Below are positions 29,186-42,193 of a stretch of DNA of 64,000 bases, piece after piece (the first letter of the stretch is position 1; each line of letters opens with the position of its first letter). Under the pieces are notes generated by a model, which did no database searches, was not told the DNA's origin, and saw nothing but the letters and a program-made list of their open reading frames with translations. The stretch is from Bradyrhizobium sp. B124 (GTDB lineage: Bacteria > Pseudomonadota > Alphaproteobacteria > Rhizobiales > Xanthobacteraceae). The stretch covers positions 1,426,001-1,490,000 of the forward strand of contig NZ_CP152413.1 in assembly GCF_038967635.1 (NCBI RefSeq), read 5' to 3'. The position numbers were made by a program, and so were the translations under genes.

Positions 29186-30243
29186 GAGACAGCCTCCTGC
29201 GCGGTCTGCGCCTTTACCAGGGCGCCGCCATCGCGGTTGAGCATCTGATTGATCTTGGTGAGGAGATCGTAGTGGGCCATCTCATAGCCAACATCCACCG
29301 CATAGGCAAAGCCTTCCGCGTTGATACCGCCATGGCTCTTGACCACCACGCCGTTCAGGCCGAGCAGCAGGCCGCCATTCGACTTGTTGGGATCGAGCTT
29401 GTCGCGCAGCTTCTGGAACGCGCCGCGGGCAAACAGATAGCCGATCCGCGCCAGCCAGCTCGACGACATCGCCTCGCGCAATAGCGTGAACATCTGGCGC
29501 GCGGTTCCCTCGGCGGCCTTGAGCGCGATATTGCCGCTGAAGCCTTCCGACACGATCACGTCGGCGAGCCCCTTGCCGATCGCATCGCCCTCGACAAAGC
29601 CGATATAGTTGAACTGGGGCGCGTTCATCGCGCGCAGCATCTCGGCGGCCTCGCGGATTTCCCCGTGACCCTTGATCTCCTCGGACCCGATATTGAGCAG
29701 GCCGACGGTCGGCCGTTCGAGGTTGAACAGCACGCTCGCCATCGCGCTGCCCATCACCGCGAGCGTCGCCAGATGGCGGGCGTCGCCGCCGATCGAGGCT
29801 CCGAGATCGAGCACCACCGAATCGCCGCGCAGCGTCGGCCACGCCGCAGCGAGCGCCGGGCGGTCGACGCCCGGCAACGTCCGCAGATTGATGCTGCCCA
29901 TCGCCATCAGCGCGCCTGAGTTGCCGGCGGAGACCGCGACATCGGCCTCGCCGTGCTTCACCGCATCGATCGCCAGCCACATCGACGACGCCCTGCGGGT
30001 CCGCCGCAGCGCCTGGCTCGGCTTCTCGTCATTCTTCACCGCGACGTCGGTATGGATCACCTTCGATACCGCCTTCAGCGCAGGATGTTTCGCAAGCTCC
30101 GGCTCGATCAGGGCCCGGTCTCCGACCAGCAGAAATTCGCTGTCGGGATGACGGCTCAACGAGATCGCGGCGCCGGGAATGACCACCGATGCGCCGACAT
30201 CGCCCCCCATGGCGTCAAGCGCGATTCGAACCTTATGAGGCAT
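29182..30243 (-). CDS. plsX: Phosphate acyltransferase PlsX
   Basis: Converts acyl-ACP to acyl-phosphate for glycerophospholipid synthesis. I use ATG 30243 ([20 protein letters not shown]), the family N-terminus; a GTG at 30270 is also open. 353 residues. Conserved blocks: [35 protein letters not shown] and [20 protein letters not shown], ending in the [12 protein letters not shown] region. Directly upstream of fabH with a four-base overlap. Confidence 0.95.
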   Translation of the reverse strand: MPHKVRIALDAMGGDVGASVVIPGAAISLSRHPDSEFLLVGDRALIEPELAKHPALKAVSKVIHTDVAVKNDEKPSQALRRTRRASSMWLAIDAVKHGEADVAVSAGNSGALMAMGSINLRTLPGVDRPALAAAWPTLRGDSVVLDLGASIGGDARHLATLAVMGSAMASVLFNLERPTVGLLNIGSEEIKGHGEIREAAEMLRAMNAPQFNYIGFVEGDAIGKGLADVIVSEGFSGNIALKAAEGTARQMFTLLREAMSSSWLARIGYLFARGAFQKLRDKLDPNKSNGGLLLGLNGVVVKSHGGINAEGFAYAVDVGYEMAHYDLLTKINQMLNRDGGALVKAQTAQEAVS

Positions 30244-30578
30244 GAACGTCCCGGAAGCCTGCTCTCCCACAGCCCTTCAGATGAAGACCGCGAGCTTGAA
30301 GTCACCGCCGTCACCGGCGCGCGGCGAAACGCCGGGCCGCGACAATAGCGTGTCCGCGGTCCGACACAACCTCTTGACCACAAACAAGCAAGGCGCAGAA
30401 CCGTCACGCAACACATCAAGAATTACCAGAAATACATGACATTTCAAACCATTATGACGCATACTTGAAGTAACTGGAAATCCCCCTCGCGCAGGCCTGC
30501 AGGCAAGCCATCCCCTCAAATGTTGGAGCTGGCTGCCCTCAAGTTCCGTCTGCTTCCCTCAACTCCCCCCAACTTCGC
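30244..30578. other. Intergenic region before plsX with low-complexity repeats
   Basis: Holds the probable plsX promoter. The part 30535-30595 contains degenerate CCCTCAA-CTTCC repeats (CCCTCAAGTTCC, CCCTCAACTCCC, GCTCAACTTCCC) running into the end of the DUF177 gene. No gene is visible in either strand. Confidence 0.5.
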
Positions 30579-31166
30579 TCAACTTCCCTTGGGCTTCTTG
30601 CCGTCAGCCTTTTCCTTCAGCGCCTTGAGCGCGGCGAAGGGATGATTTTCCGGATCAGGCGCTTCAACCTCTTGTTCAAAGACCGCATCCGCCTTGCGCG
30701 GATAGGGGTCTACGCCGAGAAACAGCGCATCGGTGGCGAGCCGCCCGATGTCGATGAAGCCGCCGACGATCGGCTCCGGCGGATCCGGCGTCTCCTCATC
30801 GCCCTGCTCGGCGTCGTCGACGAGGTCGGCCATCTCGGGGATCTGCTCGGGCGGCGCGAACAACACGTCGATCGGCTCGTCGATCTCGTTCTCGATCGGA
30901 TCGAGCGTCACCACGCAGGTCTGCCCGACCCTGGCCCAAACCCGGCCGGTGACGTGGCAGCTGCCGTCGCGCTTGGGCTGCAGATCGAACGCCGCCCGCG
31001 CGGAGACGACCTCGCGCAACTCGCCGACCTCGGCGATCGCCTTGCGCGTGGCCTCGTCGGCCACGATCTCGCGATGCAGCCCGGTATCCGGGATCTGCGC
31101 GACGCTGACGAGAACGCGCCAAGGGTCCCGCGCGGCATTGGGCCGCCCTGTGCTGCCGCCGCTCAT
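30579..31166 (-). CDS. DUF177/YceD-family protein
   Basis: The 195-residue protein (ATG 31166, MSGGSTGRPNAARDPWRVLV) has the YceD pattern: VVSARAAFDLQPKRDGSCHV TGRVWA, followed by QTCVVTLDPIENEIDEPIDV LFAP and an acidic tract. In several bacteria YceD homologues are tied to 23S rRNA accumulation and lie beside rpmF and plsX; here rpmF is absent, as in other alphaproteobacteria. Start overlaps the chaperone stop by four bases. Confidence 0.85.
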   Translation of the reverse strand: MSGGSTGRPNAARDPWRVLVSVAQIPDTGLHREIVADEATRKAIAEVGELREVVSARAAFDLQPKRDGSCHVTGRVWARVGQTCVVTLDPIENEIDEPIDVLFAPPEQIPEMADLVDDAEQGDEETPDPPEPIVGGFIDIGRLATDALFLGVDPYPRKADAVFEQEVEAPDPENHPFAALKALKEKADGKKPKGS

Positions 31167-31714
31167 GCCGTGGTCCTCGCAGCCTGCGGCGCCGGGAAGC
31201 GCCATGCCCCCTTGGTCAGGGCCGCGAGGTCCGCGCGCGCCAGCACTGCCATCGCTTCTCTGGCATAGACGACCAGTTCGCGGGCCTTGTCGATGTTCTG
31301 ACCATTGAAGATGTTCTTGCATAGCGACTGGGCCAAGGCCTCGTCGCTGTCGGTCAGCGCCAGATCATAGGCCGCGGTGCGGCCGTAGAAGGCCTCGCCG
31401 AACGCCTGCATCCGCTTCGGCACCGTGAGGTCGCCGACGCCCATTTCCCTGAGATTGTCGTCCATGTCGATGCAGAAATGATCGAACAGGGCCTGCGACA
31501 GCCCGACGCCGCCTTCCGCGGATTTCAATCGCCGCAGTACCAGCCACAGATGCATCAGAAGCAGGTCAAAACGGCCATTAACCGTGTCCGGAACGCCCAA
31601 GTCACGGTAAAACAACGGTTCTCGCGCCTGCGTCACGATCATGCCATAGATGATCTCAATGGTGCTGCGCGCGGGCACCCGGGGTCTTCTGAAGTGATTG
31701 AACGGCCAAAGCAT
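31163..31714 (-). CDS. Ubiquinol-cytochrome c chaperone (CBP3 family)
   Basis: Assists assembly of the cytochrome bc1 complex. ATG 31714 (MLWPFNHFRRPRVPARSTIE) gives 183 residues. The family core is clear: IYGMIVTQAREPLFYRDLGV, TVNGRFDLLLMHLWLVLRRL, LSQALFDHFCIDMDDNLREM and GVGDLTVPKRMQAFGEAFYG. The upstream in-frame extension reaches the divergent bamE promoter and is unlikely to be translated. Overlap with DUF177 (ATGA) suggests co-translation. Confidence 0.9.
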   Translation of the reverse strand: MLWPFNHFRRPRVPARSTIEIIYGMIVTQAREPLFYRDLGVPDTVNGRFDLLLMHLWLVLRRLKSAEGGVGLSQALFDHFCIDMDDNLREMGVGDLTVPKRMQAFGEAFYGRTAAYDLALTDSDEALAQSLCKNIFNGQNIDKARELVVYAREAMAVLARADLAALTKGAWRFPAPQAARTTA

Positions 31715-31851
31715 AGCGGGTTCCGGCTGCCGGCCCCCCAAAGGACGCCTGTTGAGGGTTCGCCCATTGGAGCTCGGCATGATTGCAATCCATTGAGCTG
31801 CCCGGTACGTCAATGCTCCGGCCGATGCAAGGGGACGGATCAGTTCCGCCG

Positions 31852-32331
31852 ATGAACCACACTCTTCCAAGACAGTCTCGCACGGCTTCCGCGCGCGGGT
31901 TCTTCACGCGCTTCCGCGCCTTCGCGGTCGTTGGTCTGTTCTGCGCTGCCGCGCTCGGCGGCTGCGCCGGCGAGCAATTCCAGAAGGGCTACATCCTGCC
32001 CGACGGAGCGCTCGAGCAGATTCCGATCGGCGCGAGCCAGGATCAGGTGCTGATCGTGCTCGGCACGCCCTCGACGGTCGCAACCCTCGACGGCGAGGTG
32101 TTTTACTACATCTCGCAGCGGACCTCGCGCCCGGTCGCCTTCATGAACCAGCGCGTGGTCGACCAGCGCGTCATCGCGGTCTATTTCGACAAGAACCGCC
32201 AGGTGCGCCGGCTCGCCAATTACGGCCTGAAGGACGGCAAGATCTTCGACTTCGTCAGCCGGACCACGCCGACGTCGGGCCAGGAAATGTCCTACCTGAC
32301 ACCGCTCTTCAAGCTGCTGAGCTTCAACTAG
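31852..32331 (+). CDS. bamE: Outer membrane assembly lipoprotein BamE/OmlA
   Basis: A subunit of the BAM complex that inserts beta-barrel proteins. 159 residues from ATG 31852. A signal peptide with lipobox (AVVGLFCAAALGGCAGEQFQ) precedes the mature domain. The SmpA/OmlA core shows IPIGASQDQVLIVLGTPSTV, then VFYYISQRTSRPVAFMNQRV and VIAVYFDKNRQVRRLANYGL. It is divergent from the chaperone-DUF177 pair, the normal alphaproteobacterial order. Confidence 0.92.
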   Translation: MNHTLPRQSRTASARGFFTRFRAFAVVGLFCAAALGGCAGEQFQKGYILPDGALEQIPIGASQDQVLIVLGTPSTVATLDGEVFYYISQRTSRPVAFMNQRVVDQRVIAVYFDKNRQVRRLANYGLKDGKIFDFVSRTTPTSGQEMSYLTPLFKLLSFN

Positions 32332-32433
32332 AGCGCAAGCTAGACTGCGCCAAGTTGCCGCGCTTGCCCGACGGGCAAGCGGTCCCCTAGGCTTGCTCAA
32401 AATCAAGAGAGTTTGAGCAGGGGGTAAGCGCGC

Positions 32434-33441
32434 GTGAGAGCCAAGAGATTTTCCCGTCGTACGGTATTGTCGGGTGCGGCCGCATTGTCGGCGGCGGCGA
32501 TCCTGCCGCGTGCCAGTCTCGGTGCCGGCGACTGGCGGCCGTCCGAGACGGTCCGGATCATCGTGCCTGCGGCGGCCGGCGGCTCGACCGACGTGATGGG
32601 GCGGCTGCTGGCGGCGCATTTGCAGCCGCTCTGGGGCCAGTCGGTCGTCGTCGAGAATCGCTCAGGCGCCGGCGGCACCATCGGCACCGCGGAGGTCGCG
32701 CGCAGCAAGGGCGACGGCCACACCATCCTGATCGGCAATCCCGGCCCCAATGCGATCGCCTTCAGCATCTTCCGGAACCTGACCTACAAGGCCGACCAGC
32801 TACAGGCGGTCTCCAACATGATCCGGATCCCGAACATCGTCTCGGCGCATCCATCGACCGGCATCAAATCGATCCCCGAATTGATCGCGTACCTCAAGAA
32901 GAACCCCGACAAGCTAACCTACGGCTCGTCCGGCACCGGGCAGAGCCCTCACCTCACCGGCGCCTGGTTCCTGCAACTCACCGGGCTGAAGATGACGCAT
33001 GTGCCGTTCCGCGGCGCCGGCCCAGCGCTGCAGGCCGGGCTCGCCGGCGACATCCAGATCCTGTTCGACAATCTCTATCCGTCGCTGCCGCAGGTGCAGG
33101 ACGGCAAGCTCAACGGGCTCTGCGTCACCACGGCCGAGCGCAGCGAGTCCGCGCCCAATCTGCCTGTGATGCGCGAGGGTGCGCCGGAGCTTGCCAAGTT
33201 CGACGTCGCCTCCTGGTTCGGCGTGTTCCTGCCGAAGACGGCGCCGGCGCCCGCGGTCGACGAGCTGAACCGTCAGATCAAGGCGATGCTGGAGCGCGAC
33301 GACGTCAAGAAGAACATTGCCGGCATGGGCGCGCGCGCCGACTACGGCACGCCGCAGCAATTCTCCGATTTCGTCAGCGCGGAGACCACGAAGTTCGCCG
33401 GCATCATCGAGAAGGAAGGCTTGCAGATGGAGGTCAAGTAA
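32434..33441 (+). CDS. TctC/Bug-family periplasmic solute-binding protein
   Basis: Member of the tripartite tricarboxylate receptor family; 335 residues, GTG start. The N-terminus has a twin-arginine signal (KRFSRRTVLSGAAALSAAAI). Mature part: RIIVPAAAGGSTDVMGRLLA, VVENRSGAGGTIGTAEVARS and DGHTILIGNPGPNAIA, the hallmarks of Bug proteins; later YGSSGTGQSPHLTGAWF and HVPFRGAGPALQAGLAGDIQ. No TctA/TctB membrane partners are next to it, so it is an orphan receptor with unknown ligand. Confidence 0.9.
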   Translation: MRAKRFSRRTVLSGAAALSAAAILPRASLGAGDWRPSETVRIIVPAAAGGSTDVMGRLLAAHLQPLWGQSVVVENRSGAGGTIGTAEVARSKGDGHTILIGNPGPNAIAFSIFRNLTYKADQLQAVSNMIRIPNIVSAHPSTGIKSIPELIAYLKKNPDKLTYGSSGTGQSPHLTGAWFLQLTGLKMTHVPFRGAGPALQAGLAGDIQILFDNLYPSLPQVQDGKLNGLCVTTAERSESAPNLPVMREGAPELAKFDVASWFGVFLPKTAPAPAVDELNRQIKAMLERDDVKKNIAGMGARADYGTPQQFSDFVSAETTKFAGIIEKEGLQMEVK

Positions 33442-33460
33442 CCGCCGCTGTCACAGCGCC

Positions 33461-33575
33461 GTAGGGCGGATTAGCCGACCACGTCCGCCGTGGCTCAACG
33501 AGCGAAGGCGGAAGGCGTAATCCGCCGCAGCGGTTAGACCTTATTGGTGGATTACGCTTCGCTAATCCACCCTAC
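33461..33575. repeat. Palindromic intergenic repeat (GTAGGGCGGATTAG ... TAATCCACCCTAC)
   Basis: The ends GTAGGGCGGATTAGC and GCTAATCCACCCTAC are imperfect inverted repeats; inside, GGCGGAAGGCGTAATCCGCC and GGTGGATTACGCTTCGCTAA repeat the theme. This is a widespread Bradyrhizobium-type mobile palindromic unit. Confidence 0.75.
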
Positions 33576-33609
33576 AATTCTGTCACTCCGGAGCACGGTG
33601 CGGCTAGTG

Positions 33610-33765
33610 TTACGATGACTTGTTGATCTTCTTGATCTTGGCGTCGGTTGCTTCCATCGACATCGCCAGTTCCAGGATCGCCTGCGACAACAGCTCGATG
33701 GCCTCCTTCTGATCCTGCGACTTGGAGGCGCGGAGCGCATAGTTCCGTGCGGATGAGAGCGACAT
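33610..33765 (-). CDS. Small conserved-type helical protein
   Basis: A 51-residue protein: MSLSSARNYALRASKSQDQK, then EAIELLSQAILELAMSMEAT and DAKIKKINKSS. Two helices with a heptad-like pattern. It lies downstream of hppA on the same strand beyond a terminator. I have seen near-identical short proteins in Bradyrhizobium; no function is known to me. Confidence 0.7.
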   Translation of the reverse strand: MSLSSARNYALRASKSQDQKEAIELLSQAILELAMSMEATDAKIKKINKSS

Positions 33766-33860
33766 CGATTGATCTCCGTTTTGTTCGCGTCTGGTTCTCG
33801 GCGGATCTCGTTGGCGGAAAGCCGATCAATTCGGCAGTACACCGAACCAAGTCCATGCAA

Positions 33861-33894
33861 AACAAAAACCCCGCGGCTTGCACCGCGGGGTTTT
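33861..33894 (-). terminator. Rho-independent terminator after hppA
   Basis: CCCCGCGG and CCGCGGGG form a perfect stem; on the minus strand the stem is followed by TTTTTGTTTT. It lies 38 bases after the hppA stop codon. Confidence 0.85.
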
Positions 33895-33932
33895 GCATTC
33901 GTTCGTTTCGCGCCGCTCAGTGCGCCAGGAAC

Positions 33933-36053
<2,121 letters not shown>

Positions 36054-36276
36054 TGAATTTTGCCTCAGATCCTTGATGTAACCCCCGCGCCTTCTTTGTG
36101 CCGCTAGGGGGCGACAGGCGCTTATTTTGCGAGGACAATCCTCCCCAAAAACGGATTGCCTCAAATCGGGCGCGACCTTGCCAAAATCGTTACCGCTGTG
36201 CAACGCCACCTACGGCCGAAAACGCCGATATCGGCAGCAATTTAGAAGGAAAGTCGGCGCGTTTCGGCCGGACGTT

Positions 36277-37278
36277 CTAGAAATGGCTGTAGGACAGCCG
36301 CTTCAGCGCCAGTTCCCTGCCCTGTCCGTCGAGAAAGCTTGGCGGTGACTGGCCTGCAATGAGGCCACCGATGGCGGTGACAGCGACCTTGGCCAGCCGT
36401 GCCTCGCGCACAAAGGCGTCCGCGCGATCGCCCGGCACCGCGCACAAGAGCTCATAGTCATCGCCGCCGGCGACCAGGGTCTCGATACCGATCGCCTTGC
36501 GCGCGAGCAGCCCCGCTGCCGCAGGCGACAATGGGATGCTCGGCACGTTGATCACGGCCGTCACGCCGCTGGCTGCGCAAAGCTTGGCCAGATCGCCGGC
36601 GAGACCGTCGGACACGTCCATCGCCGCGCTGGCGTAGCTGCGGACGGCCTTGGCAAGGGCGTTGCGCGGCTGCGGAACACGGTAGCGGGCGGCAAGAAAA
36701 TCCCGGCCGGCGGCATCGTCGGCCAGTGCCGCCGCGACGGGACCGCCCCGGAGCACATCGAGGCCGAGCGCGGCATCCCCGATCGCGCCGGTCACAAACA
36801 CGCGGTCGCCGGCCTTTGCCCCCGCGCGGTGCACCATCTTGCCCTGAGGTAGCCGGCCGAACGCGGTGATCGAGATCATCAGCGGCCCTGGTGTCGAGAC
36901 CGTGTCGCCGCCGAGCAGCGGGCAGCCGAAATGGGCGGCGTCCTCGCCGAGCGCCCGGGCAAACGGCTTGAGCCAGGCCTCCTCGGCGTGGCGCAGCGCC
37001 AGCGTCAGCACGAAGCCGGCCGGCACCGCGCCCTTGGCCGCGATGTCGGACAGGTTCACCCGCAGCGCCTTGCGCGCCAGCGTGTCGGGCGGATCATCGG
37101 CAAGGAAATGCACGCCCTCGACGATGGCATCCGTGGTGACCACGATGTCCTCGCCGGCCGCCCGCAGCGCGGCCGCGTCGTCGTCGAGCCCGAACGCACC
37201 GGGGTCGGTCGCAAGCGGCCTGAAATAGCGCGCGATCAGGGAGTCTTCGCCGGAAATCGGTTTGCTTGCTTCGGTCAT
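36277..37278 (-). CDS. thiL: Thiamine-monophosphate kinase
   Basis: Phosphorylates thiamine monophosphate to the active diphosphate. ATG 37278 (MTEASKPISGEDSLIARYFR), 333 residues. Conserved features: DDAAAL near the start, VVTTDAIVEGVHFLADDPPD, NLSDIAAKGAVPAGFVLTLA, CPLLGGDTVSTPGPLMISIT and AAMDVSDGLAGDLAKLC, then GGDDYELLCAVP. It follows nusB on the same strand across a palindromic repeat element. Confidence 0.95.
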   Translation of the reverse strand: MTEASKPISGEDSLIARYFRPLATDPGAFGLDDDAAALRAAGEDIVVTTDAIVEGVHFLADDPPDTLARKALRVNLSDIAAKGAVPAGFVLTLALRHAEEAWLKPFARALGEDAAHFGCPLLGGDTVSTPGPLMISITAFGRLPQGKMVHRAGAKAGDRVFVTGAIGDAALGLDVLRGGPVAAALADDAAGRDFLAARYRVPQPRNALAKAVRSYASAAMDVSDGLAGDLAKLCAASGVTAVINVPSIPLSPAAAGLLARKAIGIETLVAGGDDYELLCAVPGDRADAFVREARLAKVAVTAIGGLIAGQSPPSFLDGQGRELALKRLSYSHF

Positions 37279-37282
37279 CAAC

Positions 37283-37400
37283 CCGTCATCCTGAGGTGCG
37301 AGCGGAGCGAGCCTCGAAGGATGCACGGCCCGGCTCCGCCACCGAGCTACGCCGCCACCCTTCGAGGCCTCCGCTTCGCTACGGCACCTCAGGATGACGG
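37283..37400. repeat. Palindromic repeat CCGTCATCCTGAGGTGC ... GCACCTCAGGATGACGG
   Basis: Perfect 17-base inverted arms flank an inner pair (GCGAGCCTCGAAGGATG / CACCCTTCGAGGCCTCCGC). The element lies between nusB and thiL and is a known type of dispersed repeat in Bradyrhizobium and relatives. Confidence 0.8.
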
Positions 37401-37426
37401 CTACGGCAAGAGCCGTCGTCTAGAGC

Positions 37427-37921
37427 TTAACCCCGCACAAACTCGTCGCCGCGGAACTGGCGTGCGATCTGGTCGAGCACGGCGTTGACCATGCCGGTCT
37501 CGTCCTTCTCGACAAAGGCGTGCGCGACGTCGACATATTCGGAAACCACCACGCGGCCCGGCACATCCCGGCGATGCTCGAGCTCGTAGGACCCTGCCCG
37601 TAGCACCGCGCGCAAAATTGCATCGATCCGCTTCAGCGGCCAGCCCTTCGACAGCGCCTCGTCGATCAGCGGATCGAGCTTGGCCTGGTCGCGCACCACG
37701 CCGGAGACGACATCGCGGAAGAACGCCGCTTCCGCCGGCAGGTATTTCTCGCCCTCGACCTCGTTGCCGAGCCAGTGGCTCTCGAACTCGGCGAAGATGT
37801 CGTTGATACCCGCGCCGCCAATGTCCATCTGGTACAGCGCCTGCACGGCCGCGAGCCGTGCCGCGCCGCGCCGGTTGGCTTTCCTGTCGGGGGCTTTCGC
37901 GGGCTTCTTGTTGTCAGCCAT
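37427..37921 (-). CDS. nusB: Transcription antitermination factor NusB
   Basis: Binds boxA RNA with NusE to prevent termination in rRNA operons. ATG 37921 (MADNKKPAKAPDRKANRRGA), 164 residues. The NusB fold is seen in ARLAAVQALYQMDIGGAGIN, FFRDVVSGVVRDQAKLDPLI, LKRIDAILRAVLRAGSYELE and VVVSEYVDVAHAFVEKDETG, ending in NAVLDQIARQFR. It begins two bases after the ribH stop, a common pairing. Confidence 0.94.
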   Translation of the reverse strand: MADNKKPAKAPDRKANRRGAARLAAVQALYQMDIGGAGINDIFAEFESHWLGNEVEGEKYLPAEAAFFRDVVSGVVRDQAKLDPLIDEALSKGWPLKRIDAILRAVLRAGSYELEHRRDVPGRVVVSEYVDVAHAFVEKDETGMVNAVLDQIARQFRGDEFVRG

Positions 37922-37923
37922 GG

Positions 37924-38415
37924 TCAGGCCTTTGCCAGACGGCGTTTGATCCGCAGCATCGCGATCGCCGCGCGCGCGGCGTCGCCGCCCTTGTTCAACT
38001 CGCTGGCACGCGCACGCGCCCAAGCCTGCGCCTCGGTGTTGACGGTGAGGATGCCGTTGCCGAGCGGGAATTTCCGGCTCACGGCCAGATCCATCAATCC
38101 GCGCGAGGACTCCTGCGAGACGATCTCGAAATGGATGGTGTCGCCGCGCACCACGCAGCCGAGCGCGATCGCCGCGTCATAGGGCTTGCCGTTCGCCGCC
38201 GCCGCATCGATCGCAATCGCGATCGCGGCCGGAATCTCCAGCGCGCCCGGCACGGTGATCACGTCATGGCTGGCGCCGACCGTCTTCAGCTCGGCGAGCG
38301 CGCCTTCCAGCAGCGCATCCTGGATGTCGTCATAAAACCGGGCCTCGACGATCAGCACGCGTGCGCCTGTGATGTCGGTCTGGTCCTTCAGGGGTGCGCG
38401 CCGCGCGTCAGCCAT
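37924..38415 (-). CDS. ribH: 6,7-dimethyl-8-ribityllumazine synthase
   Basis: Penultimate step of riboflavin synthesis. 163 residues. Diagnostic segments: [40 protein letters not shown], then [20 protein letters not shown] and [20 protein letters not shown] with the catalytic His in TIHFE. The order ribD-ribE-repeat-ribH-nusB-thiL is a vitamin block transcribed leftwards. I see no FMN riboswitch upstream. Confidence 0.95.
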   Translation of the reverse strand: MADARRAPLKDQTDITGARVLIVEARFYDDIQDALLEGALAELKTVGASHDVITVPGALEIPAAIAIAIDAAAANGKPYDAAIALGCVVRGDTIHFEIVSQESSRGLMDLAVSRKFPLGNGILTVNTEAQAWARARASELNKGGDAARAAIAMLRIKRRLAKA

Positions 38416-38525
38416 TTAGATATCCATTCATTTTGTTGACATTTTCCGAAAACGTTGGATGTCAACGTGTTGCGAGTTTGTAGTCGCCGCAACGACTGAA
38501 GCCAAGCAGGGAATGCTTCAAACAC

Positions 38526-38609
38526 GGTCATTCCGGGATGGTCCGTAGGACCAGACCCGGAATCTCGATATTCCGGGTTCGATGCTGGCGCATCACCCCG
38601 GAATGACGG
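38526..38609. repeat. Palindromic repeat GGTCATTCCGGG ... CCCGGAATGACGG
   Basis: Arms CATTCCGGG and CCCGGAATG flank AGACCCGGAATCTCGATATT. It separates ribE and ribH, which may reduce read-through between them. Typical intergenic repeat of Rhizobiales. Confidence 0.75.
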
Positions 38610-38617
38610 CTACGCCG

Positions 38618-39226
38618 TCATTTCATCTCCGACAGCCGCGCCGCATAGCGGGCCATCAGATCGACCTCGATATTGACCTCGCTGCCGGCCTTCCAGCCGC
38701 TCAGGGTCGTGACGGACAGCGTGTGCGGGATGATCAGCACCGAAAAGGTGACATCGTCGACCGTATTCACGGTCAGCGAGACGCCGTCCAGCGTGATCGA
38801 TCCCTTGGCGGCGATGAAACGCGCCAGCTCGCGGGTGGTTCGCAGCTCGAACCGCGCCATGTCGGGTAGATCGTCGCGCTTGACGATGGTGGCGATCCCG
38901 TCGGCATGCCCGGCCACGATGTGACCGCCGAGCTCGTCGCCGATCTTGAGTGCGCGCTCGAGGTTGAGCCGGCCACCCTGTGCCCAGTGCCTGGCGGTGG
39001 TCATGCCGAGCGTCTCGGCCGCGGCATCGACATCGAACCAGGTCTTACCGTCAGCGGTGCCGGAGGCGACCACGGTGAGGCAGACGCCGTTGCAGGCGAT
39101 CGAGGCGCCGTCCGCGATCGTGGTCTGGTCGTAGTCGCAGGCAATCCGCATCCGGTGCAGCTGCCCCTGCGCCACGGGCTTCAGGCTGGTGATCTCACCG
39201 ATATCGGTGACAATTCCGGTAAACAT
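38618..39226 (-). CDS. ribE: Riboflavin synthase alpha chain
   Basis: Dismutates two lumazines to riboflavin. 202 residues with the expected internal duplication: first barrel [20 protein letters not shown] with ASIACNGVCLTVVASG, second barrel GGHIVAGHADGIATIVKRDD with KGSITLDGVSLTVNTVDDVT. Its start overlaps the ribD stop. Confidence 0.94.
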   Translation of the reverse strand: MFTGIVTDIGEITSLKPVAQGQLHRMRIACDYDQTTIADGASIACNGVCLTVVASGTADGKTWFDVDAAAETLGMTTARHWAQGGRLNLERALKIGDELGGHIVAGHADGIATIVKRDDLPDMARFELRTTRELARFIAAKGSITLDGVSLTVNTVDDVTFSVLIIPHTLSVTTLSGWKAGSEVNIEVDLMARYAARLSEMK

Positions 39227-40386
39227 TACGCACGCTCGTAGATCATGAGACTGTCGTTATCGAGGGTTTCGCTAGCACGAAGGCGGAAGGCGGGCGACTG
39301 CGTGATTGCGGCGAGCGGCATTGCGTCCAGCGCGGGAACGCCATCGGCACCGATCGGTTCAGGTCCGCGTAACAGCCAGATTTCATCGACCAGGCCGGCT
39401 GCCACGAAAGAATTTGCCACGCGCGCGCCGCCCTCGACCATCAGCCGTGTGACGCCCTTCTCCGCCAGCGCATGCAACACCGCCGGCAGATCGAGCCCCG
39501 GCTGCGCGCCTGAGGCAACGCGGATCACCTCTGCCCCGGCAGCGCCGAGCTTCATCGCAGCCGGCGCCTCGGCAAGATCCGACGTCATCACCCAGAGCGG
39601 GGTCTCGCGCGCCGAATGCACCAGGCGGCTGTCGCCGGAAATCCGCAGTGCGCGATCGAGCACCACCCGCACCGGCGAACGCGCCGCCATGCCGGGCAAC
39701 CGGCAGGTCAGGAGCGGATCGTCGGCCTTCACTGTGCCGATGCCGACCAGGATCGCATCGCTCTGCGCGCGCAACAGATGCACGCGCCTCTGCGCAGCCT
39801 CGCCGGTAATCGCTACCGGCGTGTGGCCACCCGCTGCGATCTTGTCGTCGGAGGACACTGCGAGCTTGAGGATCACGTGCGGGCGCTGGTCCGTGATCCG
39901 GCGGAAATGCCCGGCATGGTCGCGCGCAGCCTCGGCCGCGCACAGCCCGACATCGACTGCGATCCCCGCAGCGCGCAGCTTGGCGTGCCCCTTGCCACCG
40001 ACATCCGGATTGGGGTCCTCGATCGCCGAGACCACGCGGGCAAGCCCGGCCGCGACGACGGCATCCGCACAGGGCGGCGAGCGGCCGAAATGCGAGCAGG
40101 GTTCGAGCGTGACATAGAGCGTGGCGCCGCGCGCCGCCTCACCCGCGCGCCTCAGCGCCTCGACCTCGGCATGCGGGCGGCCGCCGGGCTGGGTCCAGCC
40201 GCGGCCGACAATCACGCCATCCTTGATGATGACGGCGCCGACCGCCGGATTGGGCCAGGTGCGCCCGAGCCCGCGGCGGCCGAGCGCAAGCGCGAGCTGC
40301 ATGAAGCGCAGATCGGCGGCCTTTGCAGTTTCCTTCGCCTCTTTGGCTTTCTGCCCGAGCTGCTCTTCCAGAATGCGGAAGATCAT
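39226..40386 (-). CDS. ribD: Bifunctional riboflavin deaminase/reductase RibD
   Basis: 386 residues. N-terminal deaminase: [20 protein letters not shown], zinc ligands in [16 protein letters not shown] and [18 protein letters not shown]-terminal reductase: [40 protein letters not shown] and [17 protein letters not shown]. The start overlaps the nrdR stop. The first 25 residues before [20 protein letters not shown] are an extra charged extension. Confidence 0.94.
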   Translation of the reverse strand: MIFRILEEQLGQKAKEAKETAKAADLRFMQLALALGRRGLGRTWPNPAVGAVIIKDGVIVGRGWTQPGGRPHAEVEALRRAGEAARGATLYVTLEPCSHFGRSPPCADAVVAAGLARVVSAIEDPNPDVGGKGHAKLRAAGIAVDVGLCAAEAARDHAGHFRRITDQRPHVILKLAVSSDDKIAAGGHTPVAITGEAAQRRVHLLRAQSDAILVGIGTVKADDPLLTCRLPGMAARSPVRVVLDRALRISGDSRLVHSARETPLWVMTSDLAEAPAAMKLGAAGAEVIRVASGAQPGLDLPAVLHALAEKGVTRLMVEGGARVANSFVAAGLVDEIWLLRGPEPIGADGVPALDAMPLAAITQSPAFRLRASETLDNDSLMIYERA

Positions 40387-40865
40387 TTTCGCAACGTCGC
40401 GATCCGCGGGTCCTCTTCGCCGGTCAGCTCGTCGAGCACGGCCTCAAAGTCCTTGGCCTCGCGGAAATTGCGGTAGACCGAGGCGAAGCGCACATAGGCG
40501 ACGTCGTCGAGCTGGCGCAGATGCTCCATCACGATCTCGCCGATCGCCTCCGAGGAGACCTCCGCCTCGCCGCCGCTTTCGAGCTCGCGGACGATGGTGG
40601 ACACCATCTTCTCCACCCGCTCCGACTCCACCGGGCGCTTGCGCAATGAGATCTGCAGCGAGCGGACCAGCTTGTCGCGGTCGAATGGCACGCGGCGGCC
40701 GTTGCGCTTGATCACGGTCAGTTCGCGCAGCTGCACCCGCTCGAAGGTCGTGAAGCGGAAGTTGCAGGCCATGCAGACGCGCCGCCTGCGGATAACCGCG
40801 GAGTCCTCGGTCGGACGCGAGTCCTTGACCTGCGTATCAAGTGAATTGCAGCTCGGGCAGCGCAT
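40383..40865 (-). CDS. nrdR: Ribonucleotide reductase repressor NrdR
   Basis: Zinc-ribbon plus ATP-cone regulator of nrd genes. 160 residues. Zinc ligands are MRCPSCN and VCMACNFRF; the ATP cone follows in [30 protein letters not shown] and [27 protein letters not shown]. It lies between glyA and ribD in a leftward block, the conserved alphaproteobacterial order. Confidence 0.95.
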   Translation of the reverse strand: MRCPSCNSLDTQVKDSRPTEDSAVIRRRRVCMACNFRFTTFERVQLRELTVIKRNGRRVPFDRDKLVRSLQISLRKRPVESERVEKMVSTIVRELESGGEAEVSSEAIGEIVMEHLRQLDDVAYVRFASVYRNFREAKDFEAVLDELTGEEDPRIATLRK

Positions 40866-40891
40866 CCGACGGGACCTTTACGAACGAACGG

Positions 40892-42193
<1,302 letters not shown>

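Noticed and set aside
37900..38460. FMN riboswitch before ribH or ribE
   Set aside because: I looked for the conserved RFN blocks (AGGG, GGGGT, CCGAC patterns in order) and did not find them.
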